Source: Candidatus Berkelbacteria bacterium
GTDB lineage: Bacteria > Patescibacteriota > UBA1384 > 2-12-FULL-50-11
Length of the DNA: 54,356 nucleotides
NCBI GenBank assembly: GCA_016213365.1
Contig: JACRAP010000016.1
Span: forward strand, 1 to 54,356
Direction of reading: 5' to 3'
This document shows, one piece after another, positions 30,496 through 40,392 of this stretch (the stretch's first letter is position 1; every line of letters begins with the position of its first letter). The position numbers and the translations under genes were made by a program. The notes beneath the pieces were generated by a model that saw only the letters and a program-made list of their open reading frames with translations, was not told the origin of the DNA and ran no database searches.

Positions 30496-32497
30496 TTTAT
30501 CCTTGATTTTGTCTCTGTTTTTCCCGTTGTCTGTTTACGCGCAAGAATTTATAAAATCAAATGAAGCATTAAGCTATAAATCCGATCAACAAATTTATAA
30601 ATTTGATAATAGTAATTTGCCGTGGAGAATGGTTAGCCCGCTTGAAGGCGAACTTGTCGGCGATGCGATTAGCATCGGCACAAACATTTTTCAAGTAAGC
30701 AAAATCGATTCTAAATATTACCTGTATAATATTGAGCGAGCGATAAAACCGCAGTTAATAAGTCAATTTAAAGCTACCGATTTGATAGAAATTACAAAGC
30801 AGGAAGAACTGATTATCGTTCAAGTAAATTTTAATAACTCTAAGAAAATTTATCGGATCAATAGCGCTGTCGAGGTACGCGAAATCGCTCAAATCCCAAT
30901 CGAACAAACGGCGATATTTTTCGATGAAACCAGAAATATCCTAGTTACAAAAGATGAAACAAAAGTTTATTTAAATAATGTCGGACAAGACTGTCCCCAA
31001 GCAGTAAATATCGTAATAAAATTGCCAATCACAATTTGTCAAAATAACACCATTAAAATTTACGAAAACAGACAATTTAAAAATATTGAATATGTTAGCA
31101 ACTATAAGTATTCAGATAATTTATTATGGGTAGATTTATTAAATAAAAATAAATTAATAATAAGTAAAGACGCGATAATAGAGCTTACAATAAATAGCGA
31201 CCAACAAATAAATCAAAATAATATCGATATTATTGGCAATAGAATTTTTGTAAAAAGTAACGGTTATTGGGAGCTAGACTTTAAAAACAATAAATTGATC
31301 AGTATTAGTCAAGCCCCAGCGGAGGTTATGGCTGTTGGAAATGATGTTATTTTAATAAGCCAAGAAAAATATTTATTTAGTCGTAAAACTGGTGAGTACA
31401 GTGCGTTTAAAGTACTTACAAATTTTAATCGTGCAAATTATTTTGGGAAAATGATCGTATTATTTCAACACGATGGCTCTACTATACAAGCGCTGAATCC
31501 AGACACGCTTGAAGTAAGCGCATCGACCGGCTCTTGGGCTAAAAGCAGTAAAATCAAATCGATAAGTTCGTTTGGCGGTCTATATTTTCTTAGTTTATTG
31601 AACTCGTCGTTAAAACCGAATTTATATAAATCCGAAAACCTACTTAGCTGGACTAGAATTACACTGCCAACAAAAATAACCAATAGTTTACCGATCGCGC
31701 AAATTCGCGAGCTTGAAGCGGGACAACTGGTTGAGTTTTGGGGGACGGTAACTACTGTACCAGGAGAGATTTCATCAGAGATTAACTATCTCCAAGACGA
31801 GTCGGGGGGAATCCAACTATTTCTTAATTCCGACAACGGCCCACCTATTGATATCAGGAACAATCTCGTTCAAGTCTACGGCGAAATAAGCTCAAGTGTT
31901 GTTAAGCGGGTAATTTTGGATTCCAGGGAGGGGTTAAGAATTCTCGGGTCTTCAACAATTAAACCAATCAAATTAAGTCTAGCCGAAGCAATAAATCGGC
32001 CGGGTGTACTTTCAAACATTGAAGCTGAAGTTAAATCTACCGACGAAAAATTTATGACGCTTTACTCGGAAATAAAACTCAATTTCGCTAAATTAAAGAA
32101 TAAGTACTCAGGGGGCGATAAAATAAATTTAAACGTAATTAGTGATTACAATAGTTACACTAAAAAATATGAGCTTTGGAAGATCGGAGAAGCTGAAAAA
32201 ATAATAAAACCACCCAAGCCAAGCGTTACCGCCACTACTACTCAAAAACAAATAGAAAACGAAGTAAAAAAAACAAAAGCTACAACTCCAACTCCAAAAC
32301 AAATAACCACCGTAACGACCGTAACTAAAATTAGCCGCACCCCAAATCCAAACAACGAGCCACAACAACTTACAATTATCGGTTCCGCCACTACAAATGA
32401 AAAAGAGAATTATTTTTATGCCCTGTTTGGATTTTTAATTGGGTTGCTATCGGTTAGCTCAAAACTTAATCTATCTAAAGGACCGCAAATTAGCTAA
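30467..32497 (+). CDS. Secreted/anchored protein: beta-propeller-like N-terminus, OB-fold-like domain, C-terminal TM
   Basis: Signal peptide; QIRELEAGQLVEFWGTVTTVPGEI...YLQDESGGIQLFL resembles an OB fold; Thr/Pro-rich linker; C-terminal hydrophobic helix. ATG 30467 preferred. Confidence 0.65.
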   Translation: MLFPQRTITSLSLILSLFFPLSVYAQEFIKSNEALSYKSDQQIYKFDNSNLPWRMVSPLEGELVGDAISIGTNIFQVSKIDSKYYLYNIERAIKPQLISQFKATDLIEITKQEELIIVQVNFNNSKKIYRINSAVEVREIAQIPIEQTAIFFDETRNILVTKDETKVYLNNVGQDCPQAVNIVIKLPITICQNNTIKIYENRQFKNIEYVSNYKYSDNLLWVDLLNKNKLIISKDAIIELTINSDQQINQNNIDIIGNRIFVKSNGYWELDFKNNKLISISQAPAEVMAVGNDVILISQEKYLFSRKTGEYSAFKVLTNFNRANYFGKMIVLFQHDGSTIQALNPDTLEVSASTGSWAKSSKIKSISSFGGLYFLSLLNSSLKPNLYKSENLLSWTRITLPTKITNSLPIAQIRELEAGQLVEFWGTVTTVPGEISSEINYLQDESGGIQLFLNSDNGPPIDIRNNLVQVYGEISSSVVKRVILDSREGLRILGSSTIKPIKLSLAEAINRPGVLSNIEAEVKSTDEKFMTLYSEIKLNFAKLKNKYSGGDKINLNVISDYNSYTKKYELWKIGEAEKIIKPPKPSVTATTTQKQIENEVKKTKATTPTPKQITTVTTVTKISRTPNPNNEPQQLTIIGSATTNEKENYFYALFGFLIGLLSVSSKLNLSKGPQIS

Positions 32498-32507
32498 AAT
32501 TAATAAA

Positions 32508-32801
32508 ATGCTATTTAATCAGAACGCTTTGGCTAAAGTAATTATCGGTAACAAACTCCTATCTGTTTGGACGCTACTATTACTATCTCTAGTTATACTA
32601 CTTGCTTACGCTCGCAACAGTTACTTTGAAAGGGCGATTTTTAATTCGCTTTTAAGTTTGTTTGTAGTTAATTCGGTGATATTTTTTTCTACCTATAAAA
32701 ACAATAAGCAGATTGCGCTAGCAATATTGTTATTTATTATGTTGCTCGAGTTGTCATTTATCGGCTTATTTTTTGTCTCCGAGTATAGCTATGTCTACTA
32801 A
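32508..32801 (+). CDS. hypothetical membrane protein
   Basis: Multi-TM; ATG 32508 avoids most of the overlap with the upstream gene. Confidence 0.6.
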   Translation: MLFNQNALAKVIIGNKLLSVWTLLLLSLVILLAYARNSYFERAIFNSLLSLFVVNSVIFFSTYKNNKQIALAILLFIMLLELSFIGLFFVSEYSYVY

Positions 32802-34311
32802 GAAAATCTTAACCAGACTCTGGAGTTTTTTACCTGGATTTATGGCGTGGGGAACTATTCTTGGATTACTTTTGTTAAGCTTTACTGCGCCAAATACAGT
32901 TTTAATTTTAGTATTAATTTACGCAATCTATTGGTTAGTAAAAGTGTTTATTATAACGGGGCACTTAGTAGTTGGGACCGTTAAGTACAACCAAGACATT
33001 CGAAAAAATTGGCACGAACAGTTAAAAAAAGATTTTCCAGGTAAGTTTGAGAATTATTACCACCTAGCAATTGTGCCAACTTACAAAGAAGATATTACGA
33101 TTTTACGTCATACACTTAGTGCTATTGCAAACAGTAGTTACAACTTAGAAAAAATACTTGTTGCGGTTGCCTTTGAAGAACGGGATAAAGAAAACGCAAA
33201 AGTTTTCGCAAAGATTTTGTCGCACGAATTCGGTAATATTTTTGGCCAACTATTTATAACCTTCCATCCTTCGGATATCGCTGGCGAAGTTAGGGGTAAG
33301 GGTCCAAATATTACTTACTGTGCTCGGGAAATCACCAAAGAAATATTAAAAAATCATCTTGCCCAAGACGTTATAGTTACCACCCTAGACGCCGACAACA
33401 GGGTTGATAAAAATTATTTCGCGAACCTTACGTGGAACTACTGCAATACACCCGACCCCCTGCACAAAAGTTTCCAACCGATCCCGATGTTTTTCAATAA
33501 TATTTGGAAAGTACCATTACCGGTTAAAATAACGGCGCTGGGGTCGTCATTTTGGCAGATAATCCAAGCGATGCGACCGCACTACGCCCGTAATTTTTCT
33601 GCGCACGCCCAATCGCTGGAGGCACTTATTGCTACGGACTATTGGTCGGTTACCACGGTGGTAGAGGACGGCCATCAGTACTGGCGAACGTACTTTCGAT
33701 TTCACGGCAATCACCACGTTGTGCCGATGTTTGTGCCGGTATATATGGACGCAGTACAAGGCGAGGATCTGTACGATACTTTCCGCGAGCAATACTTACA
33801 ACGTCGTAGGTGGTTTTGGGGGGTGTCTGATATTCCTTATGTGTTTGAGCATAGCTTCGGAAATTCTAAAATCCCGTTTTTGTATAAATGGTTACAATTC
33901 TTTCGCTTAGTCGAGGCGCATTATTCGTTAAGTACGCAGTCATTTATTTTACTTATTGGCTGGTTACCGCTGTTTTTGTATCCAAGCTTTGAAAATACAG
34001 TTTTGGGTTACAATTTCCCGATTGTTTATAGAACGTTTTTAACCGCCGCATGGATCGGGCTTATTGCCAATATGTCGGTAGCATCAATGTTAGTGCCGCC
34101 AAGACCCGGCAATAAAGGTGTTTACGCTTTAACTTTACTAAAGGAATGGGTACTCGCCCCGATTATGCTTTCAGTTTCTGCGGTGTTATTTTCTGCGTTA
34201 CCGGCGCTGGATTCCCAAACCAGACTAATGTTAAATAAGCCCTTTACAGTATTTAATGTAACTAAAAAAGCTGCGGTCCAAGAGGGAGTCGAGCGTCATT
34301 CTTTGGCTTAG
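32791..34311 (+). CDS. Membrane glycosyltransferase family 2 (cellulose-synthase-like)
   Basis: VTTLDADNRVD, VVEDGHQYW, EQYLQRRRWFWG (QxxRW-type), multiple TM helices. Confidence 0.82.
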   Translation: MSTKKILTRLWSFLPGFMAWGTILGLLLLSFTAPNTVLILVLIYAIYWLVKVFIITGHLVVGTVKYNQDIRKNWHEQLKKDFPGKFENYYHLAIVPTYKEDITILRHTLSAIANSSYNLEKILVAVAFEERDKENAKVFAKILSHEFGNIFGQLFITFHPSDIAGEVRGKGPNITYCAREITKEILKNHLAQDVIVTTLDADNRVDKNYFANLTWNYCNTPDPLHKSFQPIPMFFNNIWKVPLPVKITALGSSFWQIIQAMRPHYARNFSAHAQSLEALIATDYWSVTTVVEDGHQYWRTYFRFHGNHHVVPMFVPVYMDAVQGEDLYDTFREQYLQRRRWFWGVSDIPYVFEHSFGNSKIPFLYKWLQFFRLVEAHYSLSTQSFILLIGWLPLFLYPSFENTVLGYNFPIVYRTFLTAAWIGLIANMSVASMLVPPRPGNKGVYALTLLKEWVLAPIMLSVSAVLFSALPALDSQTRLMLNKPFTVFNVTKKAAVQEGVERHSLA

Positions 34312-35405
34312 TTTTTAAAAGTAGTTAATCTGTTTAGAATATAATTCCAGCCAAATACTAATACAACCGCGATTAATTTTGCGATATTGTAATGCCATTT
34401 TGCTAGATCTACTAAAAGATAAACGATTAGAAAGTTTATCGCTAAACCAACTACTGCTATTGTCATAAAGTTAGCTAATTTATTAAGTGATAATTTTGTT
34501 CCAAAGGAAAAGTAACTGTTTAAAATGTAGTTATTTATTGCGCCAACTATAAATCCGATTGTTACTGCCACATATAAATTAAAATCTAGTACTGCATAAA
34601 AAAGATTTAATACCATAAAATCAAGTGTTGTGCCGATCGCACCCACAAAAGCAAACCGAAGCACTAATTCAGGTTCGGATCGACTCACCTTTGAGTATTT
34701 ACCGCTCATTGAGTTTCTTTTAATCCTAAAAAGCTCTATTAAAGTTTTATGAAGAGCGTTTCGAGATTGAATCGTAGATTGATCGTCGTTTTTCCAAGTA
34801 ATTCCAACCTGTTTTACCGGTAAGTTCAATTCCTTGGCGATACGCAGGAGTTCCATATCAAACCCCCAACCAAAAACGGTTTGTTTTGAAAATATCTCGT
34901 TAGCGGCGTCGCGTCTAAACATTTTAAAACCGCACTGAGTGTCTTTAAACCCTGGTAAAATTAGTGCTTGTATTAATAAATTACTAACTCGCGAAATAAT
35001 TATTCGAGGCGTAGGTTGTTTTTTGATGATATTACTACCCGATATGTAACGCGAACCAATTATTACCGGATAGACGTCGGTAAACGGTTCCAGTTTATTC
35101 ATTTCTTCAATTGGGGTGGAGTTATCGGCGTCGGTATATAACACCCAATCGTTTTTAGATTCTTTTACTCCAAAATTTATCGCATAACCCTTACCCCTGT
35201 TTTTACCGTAACTAATTACCTTACAATTCTTGATACTCAATTTTTCAACAGTTTCTATGGTTTTATCTTTACTGCCGTCGTCAACAACAATTATCTCGTA
35301 ACTCAATTTCTTCTCTTTAAGAAATTGGTCAATTTTAATTAAGGTTTTTGTAATTCTTTTTTCTTCGTTATACGCCGGTACGATTACGGAAACACTTTTA
35401 ATCAT
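34308..35405 (-). CDS. DPM1-like glycosyltransferase 2 fused to GtrA-like membrane domain
   Basis: VSVIVPAYNEEKRITKTL, EIIVVDDGSKDKT, C-terminal 4-TM GtrA-like region (FAFVGAIGTTLDFMVLN). Confidence 0.88.
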   Translation of the reverse strand: MIKSVSVIVPAYNEEKRITKTLIKIDQFLKEKKLSYEIIVVDDGSKDKTIETVEKLSIKNCKVISYGKNRGKGYAINFGVKESKNDWVLYTDADNSTPIEEMNKLEPFTDVYPVIIGSRYISGSNIIKKQPTPRIIISRVSNLLIQALILPGFKDTQCGFKMFRRDAANEIFSKQTVFGWGFDMELLRIAKELNLPVKQVGITWKNDDQSTIQSRNALHKTLIELFRIKRNSMSGKYSKVSRSEPELVLRFAFVGAIGTTLDFMVLNLFYAVLDFNLYVAVTIGFIVGAINNYILNSYFSFGTKLSLNKLANFMTIAVVGLAINFLIVYLLVDLAKWHYNIAKLIAVVLVFGWNYILNRLTTFKN

Positions 35406-37083
35406 TTGTTTTACACACGAAAACAGCGTTTGAAATTATTTTGTTATCGCACGACGGAAATTGAAACTTATATCTTGTTGCGTAAATTGAAGCGCTAATA
35501 ATTACAGTATCCGATGTGCTTGGTTTGGTGCTTTCCAAAACTCTATAATCACCCAGGTAATAATCGAGGCCGTCCTTACCGAGCCAGCCGTAATCTATTA
35601 CAGGCGAAATGATGTTATTTTTTTGAATATAGTTTTTTATTCGCTTCAAGTCTTGCCCCCAGTCTAAATTTGAATCAGTTGCTATTTTGTAACCATTCCT
35701 TGCTCCGCCAGCTAATTCGTTAAAATATCCTAAATAAGTTGGGTATCCTATGATATAAATTCCCAAAGCCCAAATGCTCAATATCAATATAGGGGTTTTG
35801 TAATTTTTTATTTGAAGTATTCCCCAGGTGGAAAGTAGTATAAATAACGGCATTGTTGGCAAAATATGGCGGATACCGAGGTTGGCTTTTGAAATCATCG
35901 CAAATCCTAAAAATCCAATTCCAAAGATTGCTAGCGTCCAAATTAATAGCTTCTTTTCTTTTTTAATTATCGCCCAAAGGCCGATCGTAAAAGCAATCAA
36001 AAACGGTAGCGGCGACTTAACAAAAAATAGCAGTGGGAAATAATACCACCAACCGGTGTTGGAAACTTTACCGAGTAAATAACTGCTGTGTCCGCCGCCA
36101 GTATGGTTTAGTACTAATATCACACCTTTAATATAATTTAACGGCAATGTTACAAGGAGTGGTCGAACATTAGTGTAGATTTTATCTAACGTTTCATTTT
36201 TCTCTACATTAACTCTTTCGGGGCTGCTGTTAATAATTTCTTGCGTAATTGAGGTTGATCTAGGGGCAATATCGTCGTTAAAACCAAATCCCGCCCAAAT
36301 CACCGCCCAAATTACTACGGCTGTGATTAGTAATTTTGGTAGCATTTTCAACGATTTTTTTCTGGTTTTGTCGTAAGCGATTAAAAATATTAAACAACCA
36401 ATTATTATTGGGATCAGAATAATCGCCGTGTGTTTACTTAGTAATGCAAGCCCAAGCGCCAAACCAAAAATTATCGAGTTTAGGGCCGTTGGTTTTGTTA
36501 CAAATTTATAAGCAGTGATTACCGTGAGTAAGTAACTAAGCGCTAAAATCATATCCGTTGTAATTAAGTGTCCGTGGCCGTTAACGGTTGGATTGGTGGT
36601 AAATAGTGTGGTAGCTAGTAGCGCTCCCCAAACTCCAAAGATTTTTTTTGAAAATAGAAGCAGGGTAAGCGCAAGTAGCGCTGTAATTATAACTGTTGGG
36701 ATTCTTCCCCAAAAAATTAGTTGATCGGGATTGTTTTGGGAGGTATACATAAATTTGTCGCCCAGTACTCTATTCTCCGCCCAAGAATCGTAAAAAGTAT
36801 TATCACTTTTTTGCCAAAGCGTATCGTAATCCTTGGGTAGATTTGGAGTTATAAATAAAAGCGGGATCGCCGACAATGTTTTTAATAGCGGTGGGTGTTC
36901 GGGGTTGAATCTGTAATCGCGTTCAATTAAATATGTGTAGCCCGCAAATAAGTGGATGGCTTCGTCGGTTGTTGGTGAGTCGTCGCGAGCGAGTTTTAGT
37001 TGCACAGCAAATTGAATAAATATCAGTAATAAACAACAGGATAAAATTAGTTTTGGGGAGATTTTTTTTACTAAAAAAACCAT
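35398..37083 (-). CDS. PMT/ArnT-type membrane glycosyltransferase
   Basis: Multi-TM GT-C protein with DDSPTTDEAIHLFAGYTYL near N-terminus and NPEHPPLLK. Confidence 0.78.
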   Translation of the reverse strand: MVFLVKKISPKLILSCCLLLIFIQFAVQLKLARDDSPTTDEAIHLFAGYTYLIERDYRFNPEHPPLLKTLSAIPLLFITPNLPKDYDTLWQKSDNTFYDSWAENRVLGDKFMYTSQNNPDQLIFWGRIPTVIITALLALTLLLFSKKIFGVWGALLATTLFTTNPTVNGHGHLITTDMILALSYLLTVITAYKFVTKPTALNSIIFGLALGLALLSKHTAIILIPIIIGCLIFLIAYDKTRKKSLKMLPKLLITAVVIWAVIWAGFGFNDDIAPRSTSITQEIINSSPERVNVEKNETLDKIYTNVRPLLVTLPLNYIKGVILVLNHTGGGHSSYLLGKVSNTGWWYYFPLLFFVKSPLPFLIAFTIGLWAIIKKEKKLLIWTLAIFGIGFLGFAMISKANLGIRHILPTMPLFILLSTWGILQIKNYKTPILILSIWALGIYIIGYPTYLGYFNELAGGARNGYKIATDSNLDWGQDLKRIKNYIQKNNIISPVIDYGWLGKDGLDYYLGDYRVLESTKPSTSDTVIISASIYATRYKFQFPSCDNKIISNAVFVCKTND

Positions 37084-37089
37084 CGCCCT

Positions 37090-37695
37090 TTAATTATTTT
37101 TGCCGCTTAATAATTTGTAGTTATGGCTGCAAAGTGAATCGTTAACTTGATCGCAAAGCGAAATATCATCTAAGGCATAACCCCAACTACTTAATGTACT
37201 ACTTTCTTGTGTAACATTAGTATTTACGTTATTTATTCGCTCAACTAACGCCATTAACATGTATTCAGATTTTGGCGAAAGGGAAGGGGCGTTTTTTACA
37301 AAATATAGATATTCGCCTTTGTGGGCAGAAGCAGTGGCGAGCGAAGTACAATCATTACCGCTTTGATTTAACTTACTAAGGGGATCTCTTGGGAAATTCT
37401 GTATAAACGATGGCCATATACCACGATAATTATTTACGCAATTAAATGTTCCTGGCGCCAGTTGATATTCCGCCAATGTAATTTGGTTCGAACCACTATA
37501 AAATGCAGGGAAAGATTTTATGTCTAAGTAATAAAGTTCGATTGCGCTTTTTATATTATTCAAATCACTTATTCGTTGTTGGTCGCGAGTACGCTTTAAG
37601 GCAACGCTGTACGCATAGCCACTAATACCAATTAAAATAGAAAAAACCATAATTACAGTTAGTACTTCAATTATAGTAAATCCCCCACGTCTCAT
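37090..37695 (-). CDS. Type IV prepilin-like/pseudopilin
   Basis: MRRGGFTIIEVLTVIMVFSILIGI N-methylation motif. Confidence 0.88.
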   Translation of the reverse strand: MRRGGFTIIEVLTVIMVFSILIGISGYAYSVALKRTRDQQRISDLNNIKSAIELYYLDIKSFPAFYSGSNQITLAEYQLAPGTFNCVNNYRGIWPSFIQNFPRDPLSKLNQSGNDCTSLATASAHKGEYLYFVKNAPSLSPKSEYMLMALVERINNVNTNVTQESSTLSSWGYALDDISLCDQVNDSLCSHNYKLLSGKNN

Positions 37696-37730
37696 ATTCT
37701 TACTATTGCAAACTATTATTCTTTTCTCAA

Positions 37731-38375
37731 CTAGTAGCCGATAAAATCTTCAGTTTTAATTTTAGATTCCTCAATTTTTAAGTTTTCAAGCATCAGTAAA
37801 ACACCGCTTATGAAAGCGCTACTTCCGCAAATATAAAATTCCTTGTCTCTGTACGGCGCTAAGTCGTTAGTATTTATCCTGCGATTAATAAATTTTGATT
37901 TTTCTTTTGTAATAAATATTTTGCCGTATTTCTTTATCTCTTCTAAATACGGCGCAGAATCATTAGTACTAAAACTAAATAATCCAGCTTTTGGTATAGA
38001 AGTTTGTGTGCGAATAATGCTTAATATCGGCGCTACACCAACACCGCCGGCGATAAAGACACTTTTTGCCACATCTTTACAGGTGAATTTTCCTTTTGGC
38101 TGTGTAATTGATAGCTCATCACCCTCTTTTAAGTTTTTTAAATTATTCTTAAATGCCGTTATACCCTGCTTAAATAAAAATTTTATAGTTGGGTCGTTTG
38201 GGGATGATAATATAGACAGCGATCTGGTATCCCCCATATTATCGGAAAGTTTAGGGTTGATTATCTGCAAATCTACGTATTGCCCAGCAATAAAATCAAA
38301 ACCAAGTGGCTTAGTAATCTCTAACTCAAAAATTTCTTGAGCAATATTTATCAATTTAACGGTGCGGCAACGCAT
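37731..38375 (-). CDS. Ferredoxin-NADP reductase-like flavoprotein
   Basis: FIAGQYVDLQI, TRSLSILSSPND, VFIAGGVGVAPILSIIR, FYICGSSAFISGVLLML. Confidence 0.82.
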   Translation of the reverse strand: MRCRTVKLINIAQEIFELEITKPLGFDFIAGQYVDLQIINPKLSDNMGDTRSLSILSSPNDPTIKFLFKQGITAFKNNLKNLKEGDELSITQPKGKFTCKDVAKSVFIAGGVGVAPILSIIRTQTSIPKAGLFSFSTNDSAPYLEEIKKYGKIFITKEKSKFINRRINTNDLAPYRDKEFYICGSSAFISGVLLMLENLKIEESKIKTEDFIGY

Positions 38376-38380
38376 TGTGG

Positions 38381-38454
38381 CGGTCCCAACCGGATTCGAA
38401 CCGGTGATTTTCTGGATGAAAACCAGATGTCCTAGGCCTCTAGACGATGGGACC
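38381..38454 (-). tRNA. tRNA-Glu(TTC)
   Basis: Minus strand ggtccca.../tgggacc acceptor, anticodon loop ttTTCat, T-arm ccggTTCGAATccgg. Confidence 0.93.
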
Positions 38455-38532
38455 AGTTAGTAAATTTTACCCTTTTTTGGCTAATTTATAAAGACTGTTG
38501 ACAATAATATCTATTTCGCACATGCTGAATAT

Positions 38533-39327
38533 ATGAAAAATATTTCTATTGGGAACAAGGTTATTTTTAAGTCCATTTTACTTTCAGCGTTAATTGCAGT
38601 AGCGGTATTTTCAATAAGCAGTGGAAAAAAATTATTACCACAATCTGCAAGTGCTCAAACCTCTACACAGGCCTATACCAGTACCTGGAAAGCACAAGAA
38701 TTAATAGTTGCAAGACTAAAATCGGTTGGCACTGATAGTTCTAAAGCAGAATGTGAAGCTAAAAATCAAAGTTATGGAGCTTTCCCAAATCCAGATAACT
38801 CCGAAGCCGTAATAGGTATTGCTTCGTGGGAAGTAAAGGGCTCGGTTGATGGCGGTCAAGCATTTAAAGAAAAGTGGACTGTACCAAGTACCATGCCTCA
38901 ATATTACGGATATACTCCAGGGGTTTGGACTCCAGTTAAAGTAGGGGGTTTAATAATTGGGTACCTTTGTACTGGTGGTAGTCAGATAAAGGTTGTGCCA
39001 CAAGAATATAACACCGATTGGGTTTATGGATACTTAAACAACAACAGCTTAATTAGATCGGCAATTGAATTTAGAAAAGAACCAGTTGGTGGAACATTTA
39101 CTAACTCACACGTAGATCCGGACAGGGTTTCAAGTTTTGGGCTAGGTACTTCTTGTCAGGATACAAACAGGTGTATATTTTCAACTGGGTCTTACGGGTT
39201 TAACACTTGGCACGAGTTTGAGGAAGCTGGCAACGGAAAAATACTTAATGCAGGGATTTTAATGCCGTTGAAATGGGTCGTTACAGGAACGCTTTGCGAA
39301 AGCAAGACTGATGCGTCTTGTAATTAG
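38533..39327 (+). CDS. hypothetical secreted protein
   Basis: N-terminal signal/TM; no recognised domain. Confidence 0.65.
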   Translation: MKNISIGNKVIFKSILLSALIAVAVFSISSGKKLLPQSASAQTSTQAYTSTWKAQELIVARLKSVGTDSSKAECEAKNQSYGAFPNPDNSEAVIGIASWEVKGSVDGGQAFKEKWTVPSTMPQYYGYTPGVWTPVKVGGLIIGYLCTGGSQIKVVPQEYNTDWVYGYLNNNSLIRSAIEFRKEPVGGTFTNSHVDPDRVSSFGLGTSCQDTNRCIFSTGSYGFNTWHEFEEAGNGKILNAGILMPLKWVVTGTLCESKTDASCN

Positions 39328-39580
39328 TAAAAATAAGTTAAACTTATTTGATAGTATAATAAACACTATCTTAATTATTGCGTTAATTTTTTTAGTAATT
39401 TATTTTACTGATAATAATAACTTGGTTTTACCCAAATCATCCATGACAGAACGTGAACTAGCGATTGCAAAAGCTAAACAAGAGGGTAAAAAAACTTATC
39501 AATACCACAGTAGCTTTATACCGGGAATTGGGGTTGTTGATGCAGACAATATTCGTAAACAATTTAATTCAAATAAATGA
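39311..39580 (+). CDS. hypothetical single-TM protein
   Basis: Overlaps both neighbours by a few nt. Confidence 0.55.
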   Translation: MRLVISKNKLNLFDSIINTILIIALIFLVIYFTDNNNLVLPKSSMTERELAIAKAKQEGKKTYQYHSSFIPGIGVVDADNIRKQFNSNK

Positions 39581-40374
39581 ATAAACTAAACTCCCTAACA
39601 AGTAAAATAATTTACGGCTTAATAATTTTTACTGTTATTACATCTTCAATAATTCTAATAATTAATTCAAAATACGACGCCGCGGGAGGGGTTACTGCCT
39701 GTAGTAAATTTGACCCCGCATTTCCTAACAAAGTAAACGAACAGGGTGCCTCAATATTTTACGGTGCACGCGATGCGTTTATCGCTCAAAAACCCCAACT
39801 TTCTGCCGTAGCAGATAATGCTGTCGATTATGCCAGGTCTCGTCCGGCATACGTGAAATTATTAAACGAATGGCTTAACGGCAATCAAACAGACGACCAA
39901 GCTAGTAAAATTTACGCCGCTTATAAGGCGGGGATCGATGAGTATTTTGGGCTTGATACAATCAAAACTAAAATTGATGTAATCCTTGAAGCTCCGCGAG
40001 CAATCGCAAAATCCAAAACTGATGCTTTTAGTTATGCAGGGCTTGATAATTATTGCGGCGAAGGAACTTTCTCGTCTACAGATTCACAATTAGACTATCG
40101 ACAAAACTGGCAACTGGTAACAGATAGACCTGTTGGAGCAAACTTTAAGGCATCTATCGATGTAACGGCGCTAGTAATCGGCTCAAACCAAGGATATTAC
40201 GACAGTATCAATTCCACTTTCGGCAGTTTCGCAACTAAAATATCGGAACTCGGTAATTGGTATAACGACAGACTAACCTTCAAAAACGGCGATAAAATAA
40301 TTTTGCGCGCCACTATCTCAATTAAAGGGATTAAAGATTTCGGCGCAAGTTATAAAATCAAATTTAATCTGTAA
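39577..40374 (+). CDS. hypothetical secreted protein
   Basis: N-terminal TM, 265 aa, overlaps upstream stop. Confidence 0.65.
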   Translation: MNKLNSLTSKIIYGLIIFTVITSSIILIINSKYDAAGGVTACSKFDPAFPNKVNEQGASIFYGARDAFIAQKPQLSAVADNAVDYARSRPAYVKLLNEWLNGNQTDDQASKIYAAYKAGIDEYFGLDTIKTKIDVILEAPRAIAKSKTDAFSYAGLDNYCGEGTFSSTDSQLDYRQNWQLVTDRPVGANFKASIDVTALVIGSNQGYYDSINSTFGSFATKISELGNWYNDRLTFKNGDKIILRATISIKGIKDFGASYKIKFNL

Positions 40375-40392
40375 TTACGGTATAATTGCTAT

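Noticed and set aside
37843-38340. 165-aa plus-strand ORF
   Set aside because: Antisense to the flavin reductase gene, which has clear family motifs.
38498-38532. Leaderless promoter for the 38533 gene
   Set aside because: TTGACA is present at 38498-38503 but no good -10 hexamer at 16-18 nt, so it was left out of the leaderless list.
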